A stretch of 64,000 nucleotides of DNA from Cupriavidus malaysiensis. GTDB taxonomy: Bacteria; Pseudomonadota; Gammaproteobacteria; Burkholderiales; Burkholderiaceae. The position numbers and the translations under genes were made by a program. Shown one piece after another: positions 1 to 8,403 of this stretch (position 1 is its first letter; the number at the start of each line of letters is the position of its first letter). The stretch lies in assembly GCF_001854325.1 (NCBI RefSeq), contig NZ_CP017754.1, forward strand, positions 682,001-746,000, read 5' to 3'. Under the pieces are notes generated by a model. The model was not told where the DNA came from and searched no databases. It saw nothing but the letters and a program-made list of their open reading frames with translations.

Positions 1-34
1 GGCGCTGGCCGGCATGGCTGGCATCGCGGGGGGG

Positions 35-345
35 GCGGGCCATACCGTTGGCTTTGATTCTGTGCTTGCGTGTTGGGCCACACCGCTGGCTTCGTTTGGG
101 CGTGGCGCCTTGTTAGCCCACCCCTCTCCCAGGCCCTCTCCCCGTGAGGGGAGAGGGGGAACACCTGTTGGTTCTGTCGAGCGGCGCGGGTGCGCGTGTT
201 GGCTCTCCCGATCGGCTTGGGCGCATCCGGATGGCTTCGCCCGGCGCGACGAGATTCGCTTCGCGCCGGTTCGCTCCCCTCTCCCGCCGGGGGTGAGGGC
301 AGGCGCCGGCAGGCCGTGGCGGCCTGGCTCACGCCATCGGTTTCG
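35..345. repeat. REP-like intergenic repeat, copy 1
   Basis: This gene-free stretch has the same layout as 2262-2562. Shared parts are a CACACCG...GGCTTCG segment, a GTGGCGCCTTG(T/C)TAG block, CACCCCTC followed by a GGGGAGAGGG hairpin arm, a GCTTCG...GCGCGA middle part, and a second CCCCTCTCCC...GGGG arm near 275. CTCTCCCC/GGGGAGAG arms at 136-155 can fold. Just downstream, GGCCTCATCC is present three times at about 350-381. No coding potential is convincing; an upstream extension of the next gene would run through it. Confidence 0.6.
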
Positions 346-391
346 ACCCGGCCTCATCCTGGCCTCATCCCGGCCTCATCCCTGTCTTCCC

Positions 392-913
392 ATGCCCTAC
401 CAGGTCCGCCTCGCCGCCATCGACGACCTCGCCGCCTTGCCGTCCATCGAGCGTGCCGCCGCTGCGCTGTTTCCTGCCGATGACCTGCCGCCCGCGCTGC
501 GCGCGCAGACCTTGCCCGCGCAGGACCTGTGCGATGCCCAGCGGCAGGGCCGCTTGTGGGTGGCGCAGGCCGGCGACGGCACGGTGGCCGGTTTCGCGCT
601 GGCGAGCCGGTCCGGCGCGCAGGCCTTCCTCGACGAGATGGACGTCCATCCGGCGCACGCCCGCCGCGGCATCGGCCGCGCGCTGGTGGCGGCGGTGGTG
701 CAGTGGGCGCGCGCGCAGGGGCTGGTGTCGCTTGGGCTGACCACCTTCTCGCACCTGCCCTGGAACGCGCCGTTCTATGCGAGGCTGGGCTTCGTCGCGC
801 TGGCACCGGCGGCGCTGTGCCCGCACTTGTCGGCGGCGCTCGCGGGCGAGGCCGCACTCGGTCTGCGCCGGCGCGTGGCGATGCGGCTGCCGCTGGACGC
901 GGTCGCGGACTGA
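392..913 (+). CDS. GNAT family N-acetyltransferase
   Basis: Predicted cytoplasmic acetyl-CoA-dependent N-acetyltransferase of 173 residues, a usual size for a single GNAT domain. The acetyl-CoA binding signature is at about residues 88-96 (ARRGIGRAL) after the strand LDEMDVHP. The C-terminal segment LPWNAPFYARLGF is typical of GNAT enzymes acting on small amines or amino acids. The reading frame is open far upstream, but that part lies inside the REP-like repeat, so the ATG at 392 was chosen; no strong ribosome site is visible. The substrate cannot be told. It converges with the regulator remnant at 947-1470. Confidence 0.85.
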   Translation: MPYQVRLAAIDDLAALPSIERAAAALFPADDLPPALRAQTLPAQDLCDAQRQGRLWVAQAGDGTVAGFALASRSGAQAFLDEMDVHPAHARRGIGRALVAAVVQWARAQGLVSLGLTTFSHLPWNAPFYARLGFVALAPAALCPHLSAALAGEAALGLRRRVAMRLPLDAVAD

Positions 914-946
914 CGGGGCGGGCCGCGGCGCCGCGCGGCAGCCGCT

Positions 947-1470
947 TCAGGCGCGCTCGCCGCGCGCCAGGATCTGGTACAGGTGGGAGCGCGGGATGCC
1001 GAGTGCGTGGGCGGCCTGCTTCTTGTTGCCGCCATGCCGCGTGATGGCCTGCAGCACGGCTTCGTGGGCCAGCGCGCGCAGCGGCGCGTCGGCCTGCGGC
1101 GTGGGCGGGGCGTCCACGGGCGCCGGTGCGTCCAGGGCGGTGGCGACCTGGGCGGTGGCGGGCGCCAGGCCGGCCGGCGGTGTTTCGGCCAGTACGGCGG
1201 CCAGGCTTCCCTCGCCGCGCGCGAAATCCGCCACGCGCAGCCGGTGGCCGTCGCAGAACACCAGCGCCTCCTCGATCTTCTGGCGCAGCTGGCGCAAGTT
1301 GCCGGGCCAGCGCCGCGTCGCCAGGTGGCGCGCCACGTCGGGCGCGATTTCCGGCACCGGCACCTGGTTGCGCTCGCATCAGGCACGCACGAAGTGCTGC
1401 AGCAGGGCGGGGATGTCCTCCAGCCGCTGGCCCAGCGCAGGCACGCGCAGCACGACGCCGCTCAGCCCCC
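947..1470 (-). pseudogene. sigma-54-dependent (NtrC/AcoR-type) regulator, C-terminal remnant
   Basis: Read on the minus strand this gives the end of an AAA+ enhancer-binding domain (LRVPALGQRLEDIPALLQHF, then RRWPGNLRQLRQ). A Fis-type DNA-binding helix-turn-helix follows at the C terminus (GGNKKQAAHALGIPRSHLYQ). Two lesions are visible. There is an in-frame TGA at 1381-1379 between FVRA and CERNQV. All sequence coding for the N-terminal sensor, Walker A and GAFTGA regions is missing, with homology stopping near 1470, 22 bases before the next gene. The 138-codon open part after the stop could still encode a lone Fis-like domain, but there is no obvious start signal. Most likely a deletion scar. 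Confidence 0.8.
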
Positions 1471-1491
1471 AATTCCACCAAGAGAGGCCTG

Positions 1492-1713
1492 ATGTCCCGA
1501 GTGTCCCAGTTCGAAGCCGCCGTCAGCGGCCATGTTTCCTCCATCGCCATCGCCGCAGGCGCTACCATTGCGGCCGGCGACGTCCTGATGGTCATCGAGT
1601 CCATGAAGATGGAAATCCCGCTCGAGGCCGAGTCCGGGGGCGTCGTCAAGGCCACCCTGGTGCAGCCCGGCGACGCCGTCGCCGAGGGCCAGCCGGTGGT
1701 GGAGATCGAGTAA
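1492..1713 (+). CDS. biotin/lipoyl carrier domain protein (BCCP-like)
   Basis: A 73-residue single biotinyl domain. The biotin-attachment motif ESMKME is at residues 36-41 with Lys39 as the predicted modified residue, and the glycine-rich turns usual for the flattened barrel surround it. Such stand-alone carriers normally serve an acyl-CoA or urea-type carboxylase, but no carboxylase or biotin carboxylase gene lies nearby. It is therefore an orphan here. A purine-rich site (AGAGAGG) precedes the ATG. The gene begins 22 bases from the broken edge of the sigma-54 regulator remnant, which suggests that the deletion that truncated that gene placed it here. A lipoyl role is less likely because of the MKM motif. 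Confidence 0.85.
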   Translation: MSRVSQFEAAVSGHVSSIAIAAGATIAAGDVLMVIESMKMEIPLEAESGGVVKATLVQPGDAVAEGQPVVEIE

Positions 1714-1784
1714 GGCGCCAGGCGCGCTGCGACGCCGTCCCGCGCGGGACGGCGCGCCCGTGTCCCAGGCAAGCCAAGCCAGCC

Positions 1785-2243
1785 ATGCAGATGAGTTCCT
1801 ACACCCTCCCCGAGATCGTGCCGGCAGCGCCGGGCACCTCCGACAAGCCCTACTTCGGCATCGACGTTCCGCTGATGCGCTATTTCGGCCTGCAGCCGGT
1901 CCGCATGGAGGAGGGCCTGTGCCATACGCGCCTGCCGGCGCATCCAGCGCTGGTGAACAGCCGTGGCGACGTGCATGGCGGCACGCTGATGGCCACGCTC
2001 GACTTCACGCTCAGCGGTGCCGCGCGCTCCCACGCGCCGCTGGAGACCGGTGTCATCACCATCGACATGTCCACCCATTTCCTTGCGGCGGCGCGTGGTG
2101 AGCTGACGCTGGAGGCACGCTGCATCCGCCGCGGCGCGCGCATCGCTTTCTGTGAGGGCGAGGTGAAGGACGCCGCCGGCAATGTGGTGTGCGTGGCGCG
2201 GGCAGCGTTCAAGCTGGTGCCGCTGTCCAGCGGCGGGGATTGA
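1785..2243 (+). CDS. PaaI-family hotdog thioesterase
   Basis: A 152-residue single hotdog-fold protein predicted to hydrolyse acyl-CoA thioesters in the cytoplasm. The segment around residues 53-72 (LVNSRGDVHGGTLMATLD) carries the HGG signature of the PaaI/acyl-CoA thioesterase group, with Asp in the following helix. The later strand GVITIDMSTHFLAAA is also characteristic. A second in-frame ATG six bases downstream could be the start. The gene lies 71 nt after the carrier protein and may be cotranscribed. Substrate unknown. Confidence 0.85.
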   Translation: MQMSSYTLPEIVPAAPGTSDKPYFGIDVPLMRYFGLQPVRMEEGLCHTRLPAHPALVNSRGDVHGGTLMATLDFTLSGAARSHAPLETGVITIDMSTHFLAAARGELTLEARCIRRGARIAFCEGEVKDAAGNVVCVARAAFKLVPLSSGGD

Positions 2244-2261
2244 ACGGGGGCAGGCTTGGTT

Positions 2262-2562
2262 CTCGTGCCCGCGTGCTCGATCACACCGTTGGTTCCGGTG
2301 TTGGGCTCGTGTGCTGGATCACACCGAGGGCTTCGCTGGATGTGGCGCCTTGCTAGACCACCCCTCACCCCCGCTTCCCCCCATGCGGGGAGAGGGAGCC
2401 AAGACCGTGTGCTTGGCGATTGGTGTTGGCGCATCTCGTCGGCTTCGTCCAGCGCGATGGCATTCGCGCCGCGCCGGTTGGCCCCCCTCTCCCACTTGCG
2501 GGAGAGGGGCCGGGGGTGGGGGCTGGCGCCGGCCACCCGTGGCGGGTCGCATAGCCAGCACA
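2262..2562. repeat. REP-like intergenic repeat, copy 2
   Basis: Second copy of the element at 35-345, filling the gap between the thioesterase gene and the PGDYG gene. It has the same order: CACACCG...GGCTTCG, TGTGGCGCCTTGCTAG, CACCCCTC...GCGGGGAGAGGG, a central GCTTCGTCCAGCGCGATGGC-like stretch, and CCCCTCTCCC...GGGAGAGGGG. The second arm pair (CCCCTCTCCC ACTTGC GGGAGAGGGG, 2486-2511) is a strong hairpin. The two copies share blocks but diverge between them, as expected of an old intergenic repeat family. No gene is seen inside. Confidence 0.65.
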
Positions 2563-2617
2563 GGCCTCGCCGATCCTGTCTGCGGGCGAGGCCGGCAGAT
2601 CCCTCTTCCCCGCCGCT

Positions 2618-3058
2618 TCAGCCGGCCTTGACGTACCGTCGGTACACCTGCTCGAAACGCACCCGCTCCGTGATGCCGTAGTCTCCCGGCGCGTACTGCA
2701 TCAGCCAGTCGCCGGCCTTGCCCGTCAGCACGTCGCCGCCGGCGCTGCGCGCGATGGCGAAGGGGGCGTTCATGGCCTTGGCCAGCACCGGGATCGGTTG
2801 GTTGCGGTAGGCGCCGTCCTCGCCGTGCGCCAGCGGCGGCACGGCCTCATAGCGGGCGTCGAAGCGTTCGCGCGAGACGCACCAGCGGTCGCCGCCGGCA
2901 CTGGCGACGATGGCGTCGCCCGGGCGGTAGCGGTTGGGGCCTTCGCGGCTGATCAGTTCTCCGGGCGCGGTGGCGAAGGCCACCGTCACCACTTCGTGCT
3001 TGACGTAGTGCGCGGCCTCGGGGTCATGGCGCAGGTCGATGTCGGTCAGGGTCTGCAT
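2618..3058 (-). CDS. PGDYG domain-containing protein
   Basis: A 146-residue soluble protein ending in the motif YAPGDYGI (about residues 123-130), which defines the small PGDYG family. Function is unknown. Another PGD turn is present earlier (RYRPGDAIV), so the fold may be repeated. The start lies 28 nt after the thiD stop codon on the same strand, so the two genes probably share a transcript; whether this implies a thiamine link is open. Confidence 0.75.
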   Translation of the reverse strand: MQTLTDIDLRHDPEAAHYVKHEVVTVAFATAPGELISREGPNRYRPGDAIVASAGGDRWCVSRERFDARYEAVPPLAHGEDGAYRNQPIPVLAKAMNAPFAIARSAGGDVLTGKAGDWLMQYAPGDYGITERVRFEQVYRRYVKAG

Positions 3059-3086
3059 GCGATGTTCCGTGCAAAAAAGATAGGGC

Positions 3087-3932
<846 letters not shown>

Positions 3933-4020
3933 GTCGGGCGTGCGTGCGGCGGCAGGCAAGGGCTGGCGGATGCCAGCAAAGAAATCGGATCCCGGCGGTG
4001 CGCACGGCCGCCGGGCACGC

Positions 4021-4160
4021 TACAATAGCGCCACTCCGAGGAGCGTTGCAACGGATCCGCCTCCTTTCCCCGGTGCCGGCCTGATACTTCCCTTTCAGGC
4101 CCGCCGCCAGGATTGGGCGCTTCCGCCAGGCTCGGACTGTCTTCAACGGCGCTCGCTGAT
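4021..4160 (+). promoter_or_regulatory. SAH riboswitch with its promoter -10 box
   Basis: The leader of ahcY carries the S-adenosylhomocysteine riboswitch core. CCGAG at 4036-4040 pairs with CTCGG at 4131-4135 (P1). The conserved GAGGAGCGTTGCAACGG runs from 4038, and CAACGGCGCTCG at 4144-4155 is the 3' strand that pairs with GAGCG to form the closing helix/pseudoknot. A TACAAT -10 box at 4021-4026 would start RNA at about 4033, exactly at the aptamer edge. Family knowledge: this class turns expression ON when SAH accumulates, mostly upstream of ahcY and metH in Burkholderiales. The segment between the conserved parts is long. About 105 nt separate it from the start codon. Confidence 0.9.
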
Positions 4161-4266
4161 CCGTGGTCTGCACGGAGGCGAGTCGACCCATGCGCACGCG
4201 CTGCATTCCGCGCCGTGCCGCCTTTCCCGCACTCGTCACCGTCGCCACTCTTCACCGGAGTGATAC

Positions 4267-5700
4267 ATGAACGCTGTGACCGAACTCAAGCAAGATTACG
4301 TGGTGGCCGACCTTGGCCTGGCCGGCTGGGGCCGCAAGGAAATCGCCATCGCCGAGACCGAAATGCCGGGCCTGATGGCCATCCGCGATGAATTCGCCGC
4401 CAGCCAGCCGCTCAAGGGCGCGCGCATCGCCGGTTCGCTGCACATGACCATCCAGACCGCGGTGCTGATCGAGACGCTGAAGGCACTCGGCGCCGATGTG
4501 CGCTGGGCTTCCTGCAACATCTTCTCGACCCAGGACCACGCCGCCGCCGCGATCGCCGCGGGCGGCACGCCGGTGTTCGCCTTCAAGGGCGAGTCGCTGA
4601 AAGAGTACTGGGACTTCACCCACCGCATCTTCGACTGGGCCGACGGCGGCACCCCGAACATGATCCTGGACGACGGCGGCGATGCCACGCTGCTGCTGCA
4701 CCTGGGCGCGCGCGCCGAGCAGGACGCTTCGCTGATCGCCAAGCCGGGCAGCGAGGAAGAGACCTTCCTGTTCGCCGCGATCAAGGAAAAGCTGGCCCAG
4801 GACCCGTCGTGGTACAGCCGCAACCTGGCCGCCATCCGCGGCGTGACCGAGGAAACCACCACCGGTGTGCACCGCCTGTACCAGATGGCGCAGAAGGGTG
4901 AACTGCGCTTCCCGGCCATCAACGTCAACGACTCGGTGACCAAGAGCAAGTTCGACAACCTGTATGGCTGCCGCGAATCGCTGGTGGACGGCATCAAGCG
5001 CGCCACCGACGTGATGATCGCCGGCAAGGTCGCGGTGGTGGCCGGCTACGGCGACGTGGGCAAGGGCAGCGCACAGGCGCTGCGCGCGCTCTCGGCCCAG
5101 GTCTGGGTGACCGAGATCGACCCGATCTGCGCGCTGCAGGCGGCGATGGAAGGCTATCGCGTGGTGACCATGGACTACGCGGCCGAGCATGGCGATATCT
5201 TCGTCACCTGCACCGGCAACTACCACGTGATCACGCATGAGCACATGGCCAAGATGAAGGACCAGGCCATCGTCTGCAATATCGGCCACTTCGACAACGA
5301 GATCGACATCGCCTCGATCGAGAAGTACCAGTGGGACGAGATCAAGCCCCAGGTCGACCACGTGGTGTTCCCCGCGGTCGGTGACAAGCCGAGCAAGAAG
5401 CTGATCATCCTGGCCAAGGGCCGCCTGGTGAACCTGGGCTGCGCCACCGGCCACCCGTCCTACGTGATGAGCAGCTCCTTCGCCAACCAGACCATCGCCC
5501 AGATCGAACTGTGGCTGGAGCGCGACAGCGGCAAGTACCCGGTCGGTGTCTACACGCTGCCCAAGCACCTGGACGAGAAGGTGGCGCGCCTGCAGCTGAA
5601 GAAGCTGAACGCGCAGCTGACCGAGCTGACCGAGCAGCAGGCGGCCTACATCGGCGTCAAGAAGGAAGGCCCGTACAAGGCCGACCACTACCGCTACTGA
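4267..5700 (+). CDS. ahcY: adenosylhomocysteinase (SAH hydrolase)
   Basis: NAD-dependent cytoplasmic enzyme that splits SAH to adenosine and homocysteine, relieving inhibition of methyltransferases. It has 477 residues, the long bacterial form with the internal insert. Landmarks are the catalytic segment with [10 protein letters not shown] (about residues 220-229), the NAD-binding loop [12 protein letters not shown] (about 258-269), and the C-terminal KADHYRY tail that reaches into the neighbouring subunit. Placed behind an SAH riboswitch, so it should be induced by its own substrate. The neighbouring metF supplies methyl-THF for remethylating the homocysteine product. Confidence 0.98.
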   Translation: MNAVTELKQDYVVADLGLAGWGRKEIAIAETEMPGLMAIRDEFAASQPLKGARIAGSLHMTIQTAVLIETLKALGADVRWASCNIFSTQDHAAAAIAAGGTPVFAFKGESLKEYWDFTHRIFDWADGGTPNMILDDGGDATLLLHLGARAEQDASLIAKPGSEEETFLFAAIKEKLAQDPSWYSRNLAAIRGVTEETTTGVHRLYQMAQKGELRFPAINVNDSVTKSKFDNLYGCRESLVDGIKRATDVMIAGKVAVVAGYGDVGKGSAQALRALSAQVWVTEIDPICALQAAMEGYRVVTMDYAAEHGDIFVTCTGNYHVITHEHMAKMKDQAIVCNIGHFDNEIDIASIEKYQWDEIKPQVDHVVFPAVGDKPSKKLIILAKGRLVNLGCATGHPSYVMSSSFANQTIAQIELWLERDSGKYPVGVYTLPKHLDEKVARLQLKKLNAQLTELTEQQAAYIGVKKEGPYKADHYRY

Positions 5701-5748
5701 TCGACTGATCCGCCACGGATCCGCCATGGATCCGTGCCAGCCGCACGC

Positions 5749-5774
5749 CCCGCTGCCGCGCCTGCGGCAGCGGG
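5749..5774. terminator. GC-rich hairpin after ahcY
   Basis: Perfect 11-bp stem CCCGCTGCCGC / GCGGCAGCGGG with a 4-base loop (GCCT), 49 bases after the ahcY stop. There is no T-tract, so it is not a classic intrinsic terminator. It may stabilise the ahcY 3' end or attenuate transcription into the downstream genes. It lies in the 203-base gap to the next gene, which is otherwise empty. Confidence 0.45.
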
Positions 5775-5903
5775 CGGGGGAGCGGGCAGGTGCTGCCGCG
5801 CGGCGGATGCGTCCGCCCTGCAGCGCCCGCCGTCTCCCCGATGCCCTCTCCGCTGCCGCGCCCGGCCGCGGAGGGACTGGGAAACCCGAATCAAGGAGCC
5901 GCC

Positions 5904-6257
5904 ATGAGATTGCTTGTCGTCTGGGTCATCAACGCCGTCGCGCTGTTCGTCCTGCCCTACCTGGTGCCGTCGATCTATATCCGCAGCTTCGGCTCGGCGA
6001 TGCTGGCGGCGCTGGTGCTGGGCCTGGTCAATGCGCTGATCCGGCCGGTGCTGGTGATCCTGACGCTGCCGGTCACGCTGCTGACGCTGGGACTGTTCAT
6101 CTTCGTCATCAACGCGCTGCTGTTCCTGTTCGTCGGCCGGCTGCTGTCGGGCTTCGTGGTCGAGGGCTTCGGCTCGGCGCTGCTCGGCTCGATCCTCTAC
6201 AGCGTGATCTCCTGGCTGCTCGCCAGCCTGCTGCTGGGCGAACGCCGCGGCTACTGA
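5904..6257 (+). CDS. phage holin family / YvlD-type small membrane protein
   Basis: A 117-residue integral membrane protein with about four hydrophobic segments (roughly residues 3-20, 31-53, 56-80 and 88-110). It has the TLPVTLLTLGLF signature of the COG1950/YvlD family, loosely called phage holin superfamily IV; no phage genes are near. The start has a good AAGGAG site. In many Burkholderiales this gene sits between ahcY and metF, as it does here, but no biochemical role in the methionine cycle is established. Confidence 0.88.
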   Translation: MRLLVVWVINAVALFVLPYLVPSIYIRSFGSAMLAALVLGLVNALIRPVLVILTLPVTLLTLGLFIFVINALLFLFVGRLLSGFVVEGFGSALLGSILYSVISWLLASLLLGERRGY

Positions 6258-6286
6258 AGCCACGCGCCCCGGTCCGGAACCTATCC

Positions 6287-6311
6287 GCGCGCCGCGCCAA
6301 AGGCGGCGCGC
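6287..6311 (+). promoter_or_regulatory. hairpin in place of a ribosome binding site before metF
   Basis: Perfect 9-bp stem GCGCGCCGC / GCGGCGCGC with a 7-base loop ends 7 nt before the metF ATG at 6319. The remaining bases (CACCATC) hold no Shine-Dalgarno sequence. As RNA it could hold the initiation region in a defined structure or limit initiation without coupling. The previous stop codon is 61 nt upstream. Confidence 0.4.
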
Positions 6312-6318
6312 CACCATC

Positions 6319-7149
6319 ATGCAAGACCGCTACTACAGCTTCGAATTCTTCCCGCCCAAGACGGCGGAAGGGCTGGAGAAACTGCGCAATACGCGCGCGC
6401 AGCTCGCGCCGCTCCAGCCCAAGTACATCTCCGTGACCTTCGGTGCCGGCGGCACCACGCAGCAGGGCACGCTCGATACCGTGCTGGAGATCCAGCGCGA
6501 GGGCACCGAGGCCGCGCCCCACCTGTCGTGCGTGGGCTCGTCGCGCGAGAGCATCCGCGCCATCCTGGAGGCCTACCGTGCCGGCGGCATCCGCCATATC
6601 GTCGCCCTGCGCGGCGACATGCCCTCGGGCATGGGCGAGATCGGCGAATTCCGCTATGCCAACGAGCTGGTGGAGTTCATCCGCGCCGAGACCGGCGACT
6701 GGTTCCACATCGAGGTGGCGGCCTACCCGGAATATCATCCGCAGGCGAAGTCGCCGCGCCACGACCTGGACAACTTCGTGCGCAAGGTCAAGGCTGGCGC
6801 CGATTCGGCCATCACCCAGTACTTCTACAACGCGGACGCCTATTTCCGCTTCGTCGACGACGCGCGTGCGCAGGGCGTGGAGGTGCCGATCGTGCCGGGC
6901 ATCATGCCGATCACCAACTACTCGCAGCTGATGCGCTTCTCGGAGATGTGCGGTGCCGAAGTGCCGCGCTGGGTGGCCAAGCGCCTCGAGAGCTTCGGCG
7001 ACGACCGCGAGTCGATCCGTGCCTTCGGCCTCGACGTGGTCACCGCGCTGTGCGAGCGCCTGCTCGCCGCCGGCGTGCCGGGCCTGCACTTCTACACCCT
7101 CAACGCGGCCGGCGCCACCAAGGCGATCTGGCAGCGCCTGAAGCTCTGA
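6319..7149 (+). CDS. metF: 5,10-methylenetetrahydrofolate reductase
   Basis: FAD enzyme that makes 5-methyl-THF, the methyl donor for methionine synthase. It has 276 residues, a normal bacterial length. The N terminus YYSFEFFPPKT contains the catalytic Glu region, VTFGAGG follows, and ALRGDMP and QYFYNAD are family hallmarks. It lies in the SAH-riboswitch block with ahcY, so riboswitch readthrough could raise both homocysteine release and its remethylation supply (inference). No MetR- or MetJ-type site was recognised. Confidence 0.97.
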   Translation: MQDRYYSFEFFPPKTAEGLEKLRNTRAQLAPLQPKYISVTFGAGGTTQQGTLDTVLEIQREGTEAAPHLSCVGSSRESIRAILEAYRAGGIRHIVALRGDMPSGMGEIGEFRYANELVEFIRAETGDWFHIEVAAYPEYHPQAKSPRHDLDNFVRKVKAGADSAITQYFYNADAYFRFVDDARAQGVEVPIVPGIMPITNYSQLMRFSEMCGAEVPRWVAKRLESFGDDRESIRAFGLDVVTALCERLLAAGVPGLHFYTLNAAGATKAIWQRLKL

Positions 7150-7165
7150 ACGCGAAGCCGCCGCC

Positions 7166-7543
7166 ATGGCCGCCGGCAAGGGCATGCGCCGACCGGACCC
7201 GTTCGTCGAGCACCTGCTCGACCTGATGGCGCCGCTGGCGGCGCGCGTCGGCCCGCTCAGCGCGCGCCGCATGTTCGGCGGGCACGGGCTGTTCTACGAT
7301 GGCCTGATGTTCGCGCTGGTGGCCGGCGGGCGTTGCTACCTGAAGGCCGACGACGAGACCGCGCCGCGCTTCGCCGCGGCCGGCAGCGAACCCTTCCGCT
7401 ACCAGACCGCCGCGCGCGAGGTCGCGCTGCGCCACTACCTGAGCCTGCCGCCCGCCTGCCTCGATTCGGCCGCCGAGATGACGCCGTGGGCGCGCATGGC
7501 GGTGGAGGCGGCGCTGCGCATGGAGAATGCCAAGCGGCGCTGA
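7166..7543 (+). CDS. TfoX N-terminal domain protein
   Basis: A 125-residue cytoplasmic protein with the TfoX N-terminal fold signature (SARRMFGGHGLFYDGLMFALV, about residues 32-52, then YLKADDET). It lacks the C-terminal TfoX domain of competence regulators. Such stand-alone domains are common in proteobacteria and have no assigned role; Sxy-like regulation is only a possibility. It begins 16 nt after metF and is probably cotranscribed. The 3' end carries a duplicated GCGCTGAGCG stretch spanning the stop codon. Confidence 0.85.
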   Translation: MAAGKGMRRPDPFVEHLLDLMAPLAARVGPLSARRMFGGHGLFYDGLMFALVAGGRCYLKADDETAPRFAAAGSEPFRYQTAAREVALRHYLSLPPACLDSAAEMTPWARMAVEAALRMENAKRR

Positions 7544-7589
7544 GCGGCGCTGAGCGGCGCCCGGCGGGATTCGGCGCGCGTGCTCCGGC

Positions 7590-8297
7590 TCAGTCCAGCA
7601 GGTCGGCGTACTCGCCCTGCGCGTAGCCCTGGGCCTTGTTCCACGGCACGGTCCTGGGCAGTGCCAGCGCGCTCACGCGCGTGACCTTCTTCTGCGTGCC
7701 GCTGGCATTGCGCGTCTGCACCAGGCGCGGGTACTGGCCGGCCACGTCCCACTGCACCGTCACCTGTTCGTCGCCGCGCCGGGCGCGGTATTCCTGCACG
7801 CCGTCGCGCACCGGACCGCTCGCCTTCATGGTCTTCAGCGCGGCCGGATCGAGCAGGTGGCTGGCGGTGGCCCAGGAGCCGTCGAAGCCGATATTGCCGT
7901 ATTCGGCGCTGCCCACGGCCAAGGTCTTGCGCTGGTGGTCGTTGACCAGGCGCACCAGCAGCTTGCCGTCCGGCTTGCGCTCGATCCAGCGCGCCGCGGC
8001 GGACACGTCCATATGCTTGTGGCCCTTGTCGCCCTTGGCATGCTCGGCCTCGTCGTGCGCGCCGTGCGGCAGCTCGCGCTCGATCCACACCGTGTCGGCG
8101 GTGCGGTAGACGCGCTCGCTGAAGGAGACGTCGCGCTGCACGCCGTCGCTGCCCAGCGAGGACAGTTCGTGCTGCACGCGCAGCGCGAGCGGCTTGGATT
8201 GGTCGGCGGGCGCCGCCACGGCGCCGGCGGCGGCCAGCGCCAGCGTCGCGTGCGGGGCCAGGCGGGCCAGGGAGCGGATCGCTTGCTTCATCATCAT
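7590..8297 (-). CDS. exported protein of unknown function, phosphatase-linked
   Basis: A 235-residue protein starting with three consecutive ATG codons. A signal peptide runs to about residue 28 (hydrophobic ALAAAGAVAA, likely cut before APADQ). The mature part is hydrophilic, with several charged Lys/His pairs (AKGDKGHKHMD), and no catalytic motif was recognised. It lies last in a run of three minus-strand genes after two secreted alkaline phosphatases (106-nt gap), which suggests a periplasmic role linked to phosphate release. A longer start at 8360 would bury the signal sequence and was rejected. Confidence 0.7.
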   Translation of the reverse strand: MMMKQAIRSLARLAPHATLALAAAGAVAAPADQSKPLALRVQHELSSLGSDGVQRDVSFSERVYRTADTVWIERELPHGAHDEAEHAKGDKGHKHMDVSAAARWIERKPDGKLLVRLVNDHQRKTLAVGSAEYGNIGFDGSWATASHLLDPAALKTMKASGPVRDGVQEYRARRGDEQVTVQWDVAGQYPRLVQTRNASGTQKKVTRVSALALPRTVPWNKAQGYAQGEYADLLD

Positions 8298-8403
8298 CAA
8301 TTCCGTGCAACTGGGGTGAGGCAGTGAAAAGGCGCGCGCCGGCTGGGCCGGCGCGCGCAAGCCCGGCCGGGCACGAGCCGCCCGGCCGGCATCGAGGACG
8401 GGA

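Noticed and set aside
14..391. N-terminal extension of the GNAT gene
   Set aside because: The added residues translate the REP-like repeat, not a protein domain.
354..2078. 574-codon minus-strand frame
   Set aside because: Antisense shadow of the GNAT, BCCP and thioesterase genes with an Arg/Ala/Pro-rich artefact sequence.
3960..4030. TPP riboswitch for thiD
   Set aside because: No THI-box-like sequence upstream of thiD; the structured leader here belongs to ahcY.
5904..6257. Prophage signal from the holin-family name
   Set aside because: No other phage gene nearby; the YvlD-type protein is a chromosomal membrane protein family.
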